From contig CACWNZ010000014.1 of assembly GCA_902762335.1 (NCBI GenBank), forward strand, positions 1 to 15,903: a stretch of DNA of 15,903 nucleotides, given 5' to 3'. The notes under the pieces are model-generated. The model did not search any database, was not told the origin of the DNA, and saw only the letters and a list, made by a program, of their open reading frames with translations. Position 1 is the stretch's first letter, and each line of letters opens with the position of its first letter. The position numbers and the translations under genes were made by a program. The DNA comes from an uncultured Ruminococcus sp. Its GTDB lineage: Bacteria; Bacillota; Clostridia; Oscillospirales; Acutalibacteraceae. Shown one piece after another: positions 7,344 to 13,711 of the stretch.

Positions 7344-8189
7344 ATGTCAGTGGAATTAGTCAACGCACAATGCCCGAACTGCAGCGCTACGCTCAGGGTC
7401 GACCCCGTCAGGCAGATGGCCGTATGCGAATACTGCCGCGCCTCGTTTATGACGAGTGAGGCTATAAAAATCTATAACACCTATATACAGAACGTGCAGC
7501 ATATCAATGCGCAGAACGTATATATAAACAACGGCGGCGAAATAGAAAAGAATCAGATGCTCCATAGCGGAGAGGTCTATCTGCAGCAGTTCAGGGAGTA
7601 TAAAAAGGCGGAGGAGGCCTACAGGGCTGTCGTCGATAAGTTCCCCGATGAATACAGGGGCTGGCTCGGGCTGGCAAAGAGTATTACCGAGGATCTTAAA
7701 AAGGTGGATATTGACGAGGCTCGTTTCAGACAGTATTCCGACTATGCAAACAAAGCGCTCATCGTAGCTCCCCCTCAGGAAAAAGCCTCTCTGCGTTCGC
7801 TGCTTGACGGATACGTCTCAGCCCGCGAAGCCTTTTTACGGCAGAAAAAAACAGACCTCAGCTCCATGCAGGGGCAGGGCTCGGCTTTGCAGAACGAGAT
7901 CAATATTCGACACGACAGAATAAACGGGCTTATGGCGCAGAAGCACGAGCTGCAGATAAAAGTAAACAAATCGAGGGGAAGCGTAAATATTATACTTCTG
8001 ATCTTTCTCCACATATATTATCTTATCTACCTCGGCATTATCCGTATCAGAAGGGCGGTATACGAAAACAGGCTGCGGGAAGTAAATGAAGCGATACAAA
8101 GGGAGCAGGCGGAGCTCAGTCCTATGGAGAGACAGCTTCGTGACCTTAATTCGGAAATATACTCGATCAACAACAGATACGGTATCTGA
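7344..8189 (+). CDS. Zinc-ribbon, TPR-like and coiled-coil membrane protein, function unknown
   Basis: A 281-residue protein with GGAGGA at 7331-7336 before the ATG. It starts with a zinc ribbon (C10, C13, C28, C31), followed by a TPR-like helical stretch (~70-150: EVYLQQFREYKKAEEAYRAV then GWLGLAKS). A coiled coil (~165-210) leads to a single hydrophobic segment (~213-235, rich in I, L and Y) and a second coiled coil to the end. Similar N-terminal zinc ribbons with TPRs occur in Firmicutes proteins of unknown function. It could be a membrane-tethered scaffold; no catalytic motif is seen. Its position 51 bases behind the P-type ATPase without a clear terminator suggests a shared transcript and perhaps a shared role. 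Confidence 0.8.
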   Translation: MSVELVNAQCPNCSATLRVDPVRQMAVCEYCRASFMTSEAIKIYNTYIQNVQHINAQNVYINNGGEIEKNQMLHSGEVYLQQFREYKKAEEAYRAVVDKFPDEYRGWLGLAKSITEDLKKVDIDEARFRQYSDYANKALIVAPPQEKASLRSLLDGYVSAREAFLRQKKTDLSSMQGQGSALQNEINIRHDRINGLMAQKHELQIKVNKSRGSVNIILLIFLHIYYLIYLGIIRIRRAVYENRLREVNEAIQREQAELSPMERQLRDLNSEIYSINNRYGI

Positions 8190-8211
8190 CAGCGATCTCG
8201 GGAAAAAAACA

Positions 8212-8271
8212 GGCTGCCAAAGGCTTTTTTTAGAGCCGCGGCAGCCGTTTCTTAAGGCGCGGACGCCTTTT
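8212..8271 (+). terminator. Hairpin pair ending the ATPase/zinc-ribbon transcript
   Basis: The first structure pairs GGCTGCC (8212-8218) with GGCAGCC (8240-8246), with GGCT/AGCC nested inside. The second pairs AAGGCG (8254-8259) with CGCCTT (8264-8269) and ends in a short T-run. This supports transcript ending between the zinc-ribbon gene and the CotH-like gene, although two such structures in a row could also be an attenuator for the latter. Confidence 0.6.
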
Positions 8272-8310
8272 GGCGGATTATCTCATAAAATAAAAACGGG
8301 GAGGATAAAA

Positions 8311-10341
8311 ATGAAACGGACTATAAAACGCATTTCAAGGCTTGCGGCGATATTAGGCACTGCTGCGGCGCTTTTAGTCGGCTCTCTGCCGCAGGCTGCC
8401 GCAAAAGGATACGAATACCCGCTGAGTGAATTAGCCGATAACGGTCTGCCCGTGGTGTACGTTACCGTAGGAGCGGGGGACGACAGCGACTATGCTCTTA
8501 CCGACGTCAATAACAGTCCCGACCACAGCTTCAAGGCGACCGGCACTGTGAGAATAGACGTACCCGACGGCTACAAGGGCGATTACAGCGACGTCGTTCT
8601 TGAGGACACGGAGGAACTTCCGCTGGAATATATAAGGGGCAGAGGAAACTTTACCTGGCAGCTCGACAAAAAGCCCTATAAGCTCAAGCTTGAAAAAAAG
8701 GCGGAGCTTCTCGGCATGGGCAAAAACAAGCATTGGGCGCTGCTTGCCAACCGCTGTGATTATTCCTTTATCCGCAACAGGATAGTAGGCTATATCAGCG
8801 AAAGGCTCGGCTTTGAATATACCCCGAAAATGCTGCCCGTCGATCTCGTTATCAACGGCAAATACGCGGGCAGCTATTATCTCTCCGAAACCGTGCGCAT
8901 AGGCGGAAACAGGCTCGATATAGACGAGCTTACCCCCGAGGACGAGGAGGAGCCCGAGATAACGGGCAGCTATCTTATGTCGATGTATCCCTTCTTCTTC
9001 AGAAAGGAATACGACGAAAGAAACGTCTATACTACCGGCGAGGGTGTAGACGTATGGTTTGAGTCCCCCGAATTCTTCAACCCGCAGGGCGACGCCGAGG
9101 GTACTGCCAAGCAGCTTGAATATATCAAGAGCTATATCGATACTCTTGAAGGGGCGATAATGTCCGATAACTTCAAGACCGGGGACGGAACGCCCTATAC
9201 GGAGCTTATGGATATTAAAACGGCGGCGGATTTCTGGTTGGTGCAGGAATTCGTTGCAAACGATGACGCTATGATCTCGGCAAGCAACTATTTCTATAAA
9301 AAGCGCGGCGATAAGCTCTATTGGGGTCCGCTGTGGGATTTCGACTTTTCTATGGGGCTGTCCCTCACCGAGCCCGAGGGCTTTTACCATGCGGGCATGA
9401 AATGGCTGGACAGACTGAGAGCGTACGAGCCGAAATATCAGAAGGTCCTGCGCGAGCGCCTGGACGTTCTTGACGGGAGACTCGACGACGTTCTCAAAGA
9501 GGGCGGCATTCTTGACAAATACGCCGCAGAGGTAAGGAATTCCGCGCTTGATGACGAAAAATATTGGGGCAGCTCCGATATGCTTTACCGCGACAGAGAA
9601 GCCTTTGATAAAGAGGTAGAGGATATAAGGGATTGGCTGACAAAAAGGCGGGCGTGGGTCAACGAGCATATCGATACCGACCTTTACAACGTCTATTCAA
9701 CGCTCTATTTCAAGGTGGACGATGAGATAGTATACGTAAGAAGAGTCGCGACGGGATCAAGCCTGAGGATAATCCCCGAAGCCCCCGAGATAGAGGGAAA
9801 GCATTTCATCGCATGGGTGGACAAGAACTTCAAGTTCTACATGAGCAGCCCGACGGTCTATGAGGACGCCGTGCTTCTGCCGTATTACGAAGGGGATTTT
9901 CACCGCGAGGAGGAATTCGGGCTTCCCGAGGATTTCGACCCGTCTCAGTTCAGTGAGCTTCATGAGCCAACCCCCGACCCCGAGCCCGAGCCTGAGCCTG
10001 AGCCCGTACCCGAGCCTGAGCCCGTACCCGAGCCCGAGCCTGAGCCCGAGCCTGAGCCCGTACCCGAGCCTGTACCCGTACCTGAGCCTGAGCCCGTACC
10101 CGAGCCTGAGCCCGTTCCCGAGCCTGTACCCGAGCCAGAGCCTGAGCCCGTACCCGAGCCTGAGCCCGTACCTGAGCCTGAGCCCGTACCCGAGCCTGTA
10201 CCCGTACCTGAGCCTGAGCCCGTTCCGTCCGAACACAGCCCGAATACGGGCGGCGGCAGCGGAGCGCCCGCGCTTGCGCTGACCGCAGCGATCTCGCTTA
10301 TCGCCGCAGTATCGGCAATAAAACGCAGAAAAACCGAATAA
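8311..10341 (+). CDS. Secreted, wall-anchored CotH-kinase-family protein with Pro/Glu/Val stalk
   Basis: A 676-residue protein. The start at 8311 is set by GGGGAGG at 8298-8304 and by the signal peptide that follows (MKRTIKRISRLAAILGTAAA then a hydrophobic stretch to PQAAAKG). A CotH-kinase domain (PF08757-like) spans ~50-500: YIRGRGNFTWQLDKKPYKLK, GMGKNKHWALLANRCDYSFI, GSYYLSETV, and LYWGPLWDFDFSMG with the acidic pair D342/D344 expected at the active site. Residues ~553-639 consist almost only of Pro, Glu and Val. The end is a sorting signal: SPNTG (643-647), a hydrophobic stretch and KRRKTE, an LPXTG variant used by sortases in related Clostridia. CotH in Bacillus phosphorylates spore-coat proteins; here the product should act outside the cell on the surface, substrate unknown. 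A strong terminator follows. Confidence 0.9.
   Translation: MKRTIKRISRLAAILGTAAALLVGSLPQAAAKGYEYPLSELADNGLPVVYVTVGAGDDSDYALTDVNNSPDHSFKATGTVRIDVPDGYKGDYSDVVLEDTEELPLEYIRGRGNFTWQLDKKPYKLKLEKKAELLGMGKNKHWALLANRCDYSFIRNRIVGYISERLGFEYTPKMLPVDLVINGKYAGSYYLSETVRIGGNRLDIDELTPEDEEEPEITGSYLMSMYPFFFRKEYDERNVYTTGEGVDVWFESPEFFNPQGDAEGTAKQLEYIKSYIDTLEGAIMSDNFKTGDGTPYTELMDIKTAADFWLVQEFVANDDAMISASNYFYKKRGDKLYWGPLWDFDFSMGLSLTEPEGFYHAGMKWLDRLRAYEPKYQKVLRERLDVLDGRLDDVLKEGGILDKYAAEVRNSALDDEKYWGSSDMLYRDREAFDKEVEDIRDWLTKRRAWVNEHIDTDLYNVYSTLYFKVDDEIVYVRRVATGSSLRIIPEAPEIEGKHFIAWVDKNFKFYMSSPTVYEDAVLLPYYEGDFHREEEFGLPEDFDPSQFSELHEPTPDPEPEPEPEPVPEPEPVPEPEPEPEPEPVPEPVPVPEPEPVPEPEPVPEPVPEPEPEPVPEPEPVPEPEPVPEPVPVPEPEPVPSEHSPNTGGGSGAPALALTAAISLIAAVSAIKRRKTE
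9976..10227 (+). repeat. DNA repeat encoding the EPEPVP stalk
   Basis: About 250 bases of near-identical short units made of GAG (Glu), CCN (Pro) and GTA/GTT (Val) codons, encoding EPEPVP and variants. A longer block of about 45 bases around 10050-10095 recurs around 10180-10222, so the array has a higher-order period. Such arrays change length easily by slippage or recombination. Confidence 0.9.
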
Positions 10342-10354
10342 ATATGCATAAGAA

Positions 10355-10391
10355 AAGAGCGTCACACCACTGAGGTGCGGCGCTCTTGTTT
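10355..10391. terminator. Strong terminator after the CotH-like gene
   Basis: AAGAGCG (10355-10361) pairs with CGCTCTT (10381-10387). The inner arm CACC/GGTG extends this to about 12 pairs with one mismatch and a 5-base loop, followed by GTTT. Read on the minus strand the stem is followed by TTTTCTT, so it could also have served the convergent lipoprotein gene before the intron-like element came to lie between them. Confidence 0.85.
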
Positions 10392-10402
10392 ACGTGTGTC
10401 GG

Positions 10403-10432
10403 GCATGAAACCGATCTCACAGGTGAAAGACC
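10403..10432 (+). repeat. 30-bp direct repeat, left copy
   Basis: Identical over 30 bases to 11190-11219 and still alike for three more bases with one mismatch. It holds the left arm of the small hairpin ACAGGT-GAAAG-ACC(C/T)GT. This copy keeps the upstream TCGG (10399-10402) that pairs with CCGA (10412-10415), which suggests it is the true 5' end of the intron. Confidence 0.9.
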
Positions 10433-10445
10433 CGTTTTCAGAACT

Positions 10446-10487
10446 TGATAACTTAAAAGTATTGACATTCTGATAACTTTTAAGTAT
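10446..10487. promoter_or_regulatory. Repeated 17-bp operator overlapping the higBA promoter
   Basis: TGATAACTTAAAAGTAT (10446-10462) and TGATAACTTTTAAGTAT (10471-10487) differ only at the two central bases and are 25 bases apart. The core ACTT-NN-AAGT of each is itself an inverted repeat. One copy abuts the -35 box; the other fills the spacer and enters the -10 box. This is the layout expected for autorepression by the HTH antitoxin. Confidence 0.7.
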
Positions 10488-10490
10488 AAT
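10462..10490 (+). promoter_or_regulatory. Perfect consensus sigma-A promoter of the toxin-antitoxin cassette
   Basis: TTGACA (10462-10467) and TATAAT (10485-10490) are 17 bases apart, an exact consensus. The transcript should start near 10497, so almost no leader precedes the toxin gene. Confidence 0.85.
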
Positions 10491-10500
10491 AATTTTAGAG

Positions 10501-10872
10501 GTGATCGCTATTTTTGAAGTAATATTTTATGAGGACGAAAAAGGTAATAATCCTGTGCTGAATTTTATGTCGGAATTAAAAAATTCTAATGGCAAGGACA
10601 GCAGAGTTCGTTTGAAAAAAATTCAGGATTATATCAATATCCTGCAAGCCTACGGCAATACTGCAGGCGCACCGGTAATGAAACATCTTGACGGTGAAAT
10701 ATGGGAGTTAAGACCATTGCGGGATAGAGTGCTGTTCGCAGGAGTTATTGGCGGAAGATACGTGCTTTTACATCAATTCGTCAAGAAAACACAAAAAACA
10801 CCGAAAAGAGAGATAGAACAAGCAAAGCGTGAATTTGAGGATTTTAAGAGAAGGAGTGGTTTTTATGAGTAA
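10501..10872 (+). CDS. higB: HigB/RelE-type toxin (phage-derived Gp49-like family)
   Basis: A protein of about 120 residues matching the Gp49-like HigB group of the RelE/ParE fold, ribosome-dependent mRNA interferases. It shows FEVIFYEDEKGNNPVLNFM at the start, then MKHLDGEIWELRP, LRDRVLFAGVIGGRYVLLHQ and FVKKTQKTPKREIEQAKREF near the end, with the basic and aromatic residues typical of the family. The first gene of a toxin-first pair, it overlaps the antitoxin gene by 8 bases. The start is uncertain: GTG at 10501 lies inside the Shine-Dalgarno-like stretch GAGGTGATC (10498-10506). That stretch is well placed for an ATT at 10510, giving the more usual N-terminus MFEVIFYEDE. The gene is more AT-rich than its neighbours, consistent with transfer. 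Confidence 0.88.
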   Translation: MIAIFEVIFYEDEKGNNPVLNFMSELKNSNGKDSRVRLKKIQDYINILQAYGNTAGAPVMKHLDGEIWELRPLRDRVLFAGVIGGRYVLLHQFVKKTQKTPKREIEQAKREFEDFKRRSGFYE

Positions 10873-11146
10873 CACGTTCAAAACGTGGGATGAGGTACAA
10901 AAAGATCTTTTTACACCTGAAGAAATTGCAGAAAGCAATCTGAGAGTTGCTTTAGTCGGAGAGATCATCAAAGCCCGCAAGGAAAAAGGACTTTCCCAAA
11001 GAGAGCTTGAACAGTTGAGCGGGGTAAAACAGCCGATCATTGCAAGAATGGAAAACGGAACCTCCGTTCCTAATCTCAGCACTATACTGAAGCTGCTTGC
11101 ACCGCTTGGGAAAACACTTGCCGTTGTCCCGCTTGAAAACGTTTGA
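10865..11146 (+). CDS. higA: HigA-type antitoxin, XRE-family HTH protein
   Basis: A 93-residue protein. AAGGAG at 10851-10856 sits 8 bases before the ATG, which overlaps the last codons of the toxin gene and suggests coupled translation. The N-terminal ~30 residues (SNTFKTWDEVQKDLFTPEEI) probably hold the toxin-contact region. A Cro/C1-type helix-turn-helix follows at ~33-85 (IIKARKEKGLSQRELEQLSG, VKQPIIARMENGTSVPNLST), and the protein ends LGKTLAVVPLENV. It should neutralise the toxin by direct binding and repress the operon by binding the duplicated 17-bp site at the promoter. Its own terminator closes the cassette. Confidence 0.92.
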   Translation: MSNTFKTWDEVQKDLFTPEEIAESNLRVALVGEIIKARKEKGLSQRELEQLSGVKQPIIARMENGTSVPNLSTILKLLAPLGKTLAVVPLENV

Positions 11147-11154
11147 TCCTTATC

Positions 11155-11182
11155 AAGGGCTGCCGCAGGGCAGTCCTTTTTT
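11155..11182 (+). terminator. Intrinsic terminator of the higBA cassette
   Basis: AAGGGCTGCC (11155-11164) pairs with GGCAGTCCTT (11169-11178), ten pairs with one G-U and a 4-base loop, ending in a run of six T (11177-11182). It stops the cassette's transcript 8 bases before the right 30-bp repeat. Confidence 0.9.
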
Positions 11183-11189
11183 ATGTAGT

Positions 11190-11219
11190 GCATGAAACCG
11201 ATCTCACAGGTGAAAGACC
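11190..11219 (+). repeat. 30-bp direct repeat, right copy
   Basis: Exact copy of 10403-10432. Here the hairpin is perfect: ACAGGT (11206-11211), loop GAAAG, ACCTGT (11217-11222). The sequence then continues into the domain-I-like part of the intron. The upstream TCGG arm found beside the left copy is missing. Confidence 0.9.
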
Positions 11220-11454
11220 TGTCAAGGATAGTTACCGCCGGATGCAGCGAAACGCAGGCTGAATGCGGTAATGCAAACAGGTGAGCAGGCGGTGCGGCAA
11301 ACTGTCAGACGAAGCTCTGCACAAGCTTGCAAGCTCAGGGCTTGGATCATACAGAAGGTTTTGGAAAAGGAAAACAAGAAAGAGGGCAGACCTGACTTGG
11401 TCGACCCTCTGAATTACTATCTCAGTAGTTTGCAGTAACATCTGTATTCATGCA

Positions 11455-11524
11455 GCGCCGTATACGAGACCCGTACGTACGGTGCAACGGGAGGTTGAGG
11501 GACAAGGTGTTCCTCAGTCTGCAC
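11455..11524 (+). ncRNA. Group II intron domains V and VI (candidate)
   Basis: Domain V: GCGCCGTA (11455-11462) pairs with TACGGTGC (11478-11485) with one G-U. A 2-base bulge CG (11476-11477) lies on the 3' side, and an upper stem TACG/CGTA is capped by a small loop. The CGC at 11456-11458 matches the class C catalytic triad. Domain VI: TGAGGGA (11496-11502) pairs with TTCCTCA (11510... within 11511-11517) around a short loop. It leaves an A at about 11515 as possible branch point and an AC end at 11523-11524. The apical loop is not a clean GNRA, so activity is uncertain. Confidence 0.6.
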
Positions 11525-11535
11525 TGTTGCTGCCG

Positions 11536-13017
11536 TTAATTCAGACTGAGATACGCGAAGTATTCGGATCTGTTTTCATTGCTGTAGGTCTTGCCGTTGG
11601 AATGGATCGTGATAGAGACCGGATAATCCTGTCCGCATACCTTGAGCGTGAGATCCTTTATCCAATAGTAATAATCTCTTTCACGCACAAGATAATCCTC
11701 GGGCTCCTCCTCGGTCTTGTCGGTGTGCCTGCTGTGGTCATCTGCCGTCAGCTTGTACATGGCGTCTGCCTGCTTCTTTGCAAGCTCAAAATTCTCTATT
11801 ACCTTATCCATTCCCGAATGTTCGGTGCTTACAAAGGTGGTGGGCAGAGTGAGCGAGAATCCGTGAACGGTAATGCTCTTGTCGGGATTCCTTGTAAAGA
11901 ATCCGTTTATGTTGAACATTCTGTCGCCGTTGTTGAGCTGCTCGGTCATATTTCCCTGCGCTCCGCCGTCATAAATGCTCACCGAGGTGTCGCCCGAAAT
12001 ACGGCGTCCCGATACCTCAAAAAACATTCCCTTTGAGCCGTCGCTGAAGTTTATAGCGGTGAGACTTGACCTTTCTACGTTCGTGCTCTTATAGGGGTCT
12101 GCGCTGCCGCCGTAGGAGAGAGCCTTGTCAAGGAAGGTCTCGGGCTTGCTGTAGTCCGTATTGCCGAGGTCTGTTTCAAGCATCTCCGAGATCGGTATAT
12201 CCATTGTCATGGGCTTATAGCCGTTGGAATAGAAAACCTCGTCATATTTCCACCTGTAATGAACGGAAAGCGTTACCGAGTAGGTGTATTCGTCGTTGGT
12301 GGCGTCTCTTTCAAGCTTGTAATTCCCTATTTCCTTCGACATATTGTCAAAGGTCGCCGAGGTGCCGTTTTTTGACGGCTGATATACGAGGTACTCGGCT
12401 ATGCTCTCGCCGAAAACGCTCTTCGCAAGCTCAAAAATATCGTCCTGCGTGAAGCTGCGGTCCCTTATCGTCAGCTCATAAAGCTCGGGCTTGTCGTTCA
12501 GGCTGTAGGTCTGCATGGTGAACCAGACGTTCTTTATCGGCTGGATCTGATCGGTGCCGGTCTTGCTCTCGTTGTATTTTAGATTCTCCGACTCGGCATC
12601 TACAAACTGCATACCTGCAAATCTCGTGTCCGCCTTGAGAAGCTCCTTCGTCTTCTCAAAGTCGAAAGCTTCATAAGGAGTCGCCGTTTTGAAGTTGTCC
12701 TTGTAAAGCTCGCTGTCGGTGCGCTTTGTAAAGGCTTCGGTCGGCATAGAAGGCTCCGCAACCTCTCTGAAGCTCCAGCCCGCCATAGTGTCCGTCGAGG
12801 ACTCCTGACTGCTTTCGGCAGGGCTTTCGGCACTGCTTTCGGAGCTGCTTTCCGAGGGACTGTTTTCAGCGCTGTTCTGCGTATCCGACACGGCGGTGTC
12901 CGACCCGAAAAGTCCCGAGCCTTCCGATGAGGCTTCTCCGCCCTGAGATGAGCAGGCGGCGGTCATGAGCAGAGCCGTAACGCAAAGCGCGGCCCCAAGT
13001 CTTTTTGATATTTTCAT
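11536..13017 (-). CDS. Large secreted lipoprotein, function unknown
   Basis: A 493-residue protein. AAGGAGGA lies about 7 bases before the ATG at 13015-13017. A lipoprotein signal peptide (MKISKRLGAALCVTALLMTA) ends at the lipobox TAAC, with Cys22 as the likely lipidated residue. Residues ~23-77 are a Ser/Glu/Ala-rich, disordered tether made of SSES, SAES and PAES units. The remaining ~415 residues form a mixed alpha/beta extracellular region with many Tyr, Thr and charged residues and no motif I recognise. It may bind a ligand or polymer at the cell surface, but nothing in the sequence shows this. It is transcribed alone. No terminator of its own is visible before the intron-like element, whose right end lies about 12 bases past its stop codon. 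Confidence 0.85.
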   Translation of the reverse strand: MKISKRLGAALCVTALLMTAACSSQGGEASSEGSGLFGSDTAVSDTQNSAENSPSESSSESSAESPAESSQESSTDTMAGWSFREVAEPSMPTEAFTKRTDSELYKDNFKTATPYEAFDFEKTKELLKADTRFAGMQFVDAESENLKYNESKTGTDQIQPIKNVWFTMQTYSLNDKPELYELTIRDRSFTQDDIFELAKSVFGESIAEYLVYQPSKNGTSATFDNMSKEIGNYKLERDATNDEYTYSVTLSVHYRWKYDEVFYSNGYKPMTMDIPISEMLETDLGNTDYSKPETFLDKALSYGGSADPYKSTNVERSSLTAINFSDGSKGMFFEVSGRRISGDTSVSIYDGGAQGNMTEQLNNGDRMFNINGFFTRNPDKSITVHGFSLTLPTTFVSTEHSGMDKVIENFELAKKQADAMYKLTADDHSRHTDKTEEEPEDYLVRERDYYYWIKDLTLKVCGQDYPVSITIHSNGKTYSNENRSEYFAYLSLN

Positions 13018-13051
13018 TGCAACGTCCTCCTTGTTTTTACTTTTTATCTGC

Positions 13052-13069
13052 GGCGCCGGTGCAGGCGCC
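13052..13069 (-). other. Stable hairpin in the leader of the lipoprotein gene
   Basis: GGCGCC occurs at 13052-13057 and again at 13064-13069 with a 6-base spacer. As GGCGCC is self-complementary, the two copies form a very stable stem about 35 bases before the lipoprotein start codon. There is no T-run. It might affect message stability or translation. Confidence 0.45.
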
Positions 13070-13228
13070 CTGTAATATATAATCTATCACTTCGTAAGGG
13101 CTGCTGTAAAGACGGTATTATGCTTTTTGTGTTTTTCTTACAAAAACCCTTTTTATCGTAAAAGCTCATTAAAAATGACTGAAAAACAAAGATTTTGTTT
13201 TTTTATACATAAATTTATAACAGAGATA

Positions 13229-13257
13229 TTGCAACTTTTACGAAAATAGTATAAAAT
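13229..13257 (+). promoter_or_regulatory. Candidate promoter of the contractile injection operon
   Basis: TTGCAA (13229-13234) and TAAAAT (13252-13257) are 17 bases apart, within an AT-rich region between two divergent genes. The leader that follows has two small hairpins, GCCG/CGGC (13281-13295) and GGCAG/CTGCC (13312-13325 approximately). The gap 13018-13342 otherwise holds no gene that I can see. Confidence 0.5.
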
Positions 13258-13342
13258 ATAGCAGAATAATATTTATTATTGCCGTATTATGCGGCATATT
13301 TATGAGACGGGGCAGAGCCCTGCCTTCAAAGGAGCTGACAAA

Positions 13343-13711
13343 ATGTTTGAAACGGAATTCAGATTCACCCTTCCGAAGGGATACCTTGACATCAACGGAA
13401 ACCTTCACCGTGAAGGCGTGATGAGACTCGCAAACGCAGGAGACGAGATAATCCCCCTCAGAGACCCGAGGGTACAGCAGAACCCCGGCTATCTGTCGAT
13501 AATCATACTATCAAGGGTGATCAAAAGCCTCGGCACTCTCCCCGCGGTAGACACAAGAGTAATAGAGGGACTTTTTACGATAGACCTTGCCTATCTTCAG
13601 GATATGTACTCAAGGATAAACACCATGGATATGCCGGTGTATAGATCGGTATGCCCCCACTGCGGGCAGAAATTAGAGATACCCGTAAATTTTCTCGAAG
13701 CCGGAATATAG
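13343..13711 (+). CDS. Contractile injection system / phage tail assembly protein
   Basis: A 122-residue protein. The start is the ATG at 13343 with AAAGGAG at 13328-13334; an ATG 18 codons upstream has no ribosome site. It resembles the small 'phage tail assembly' proteins found in contractile injection clusters: MFETEFRFTLPKGYLDINGN, then EGVMRLANAGDEIIPLRDPR, a helical segment with IIILSRVIKSLGTLP, and TIDLAYLQDMYSRIN. It ends with one CPHC knuckle (~107-110), which alone is half of a zinc site, so metal binding may need a dimer. By analogy it would assist tube or baseplate assembly. First gene of the operon, it overlaps the next frame. Confidence 0.75.
   Translation: MFETEFRFTLPKGYLDINGNLHREGVMRLANAGDEIIPLRDPRVQQNPGYLSIIILSRVIKSLGTLPAVDTRVIEGLFTIDLAYLQDMYSRINTMDMPVYRSVCPHCGQKLEIPVNFLEAGI

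Larger units (their letters stand above)
10394..11524 (+). mobile_element. Reverse-transcriptase-less group II intron-like element carrying a toxin-antitoxin cassette
   Basis: The left end, GTGTG at 10394-10398, fits the group II 5' consensus GUGYG and begins 7 bases after a terminator stem, the place class IIC introns prefer. The right part contains a domain-V-like hairpin (11455-11485) and a domain-VI-like hairpin (11495-11517), with a plausible AC end at 11523-11524. Between them, 11223-11440 looks like domain I-IV sequence. It includes a 10-bp hairpin, AGAGGG/CCCTCT plus GACC/GGTC at 11381-11410, which could be a domain IV stub. No reverse-transcriptase gene is present. The higBA cassette lies between two identical 30-bp segments at 10403-10432 and 11190-11219. 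The exact ends and the reading as a single element, rather than two intron fragments, are inference. Confidence 0.55.

Noticed and set aside
9757..10365. Long open frames on the minus strand and in other plus frames across the CotH stalk (Gly/Ser/Thr or Leu/Tyr/Gly repeats)
   Set aside because: They are by-products of the CCN/GAG/GTA repeat, which has no stop codons in other frames. The real frame has a signal peptide, a kinase domain and a sorting signal.
10403..11219. The two 30-bp repeats as a CRISPR array or phage attachment sites
   Set aside because: There are only two copies 757 bases apart with genes between, no integrase is present, and the repeat continues into intron-like structure on the right.
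11292..11438. A 48-residue open frame starting at GTG inside the intron-like region
   Set aside because: It falls on sequence that folds as intron domains, including the 10-bp hairpin at 11381-11410, and shows no resemblance to intron reverse transcriptases or any known small protein.
11482..12036. A 184-codon plus-strand open frame over the lipoprotein C-terminus
   Set aside because: It runs antisense to the lipoprotein gene, which has a signal peptide and a strong ribosome site. The product of this frame resembles nothing.
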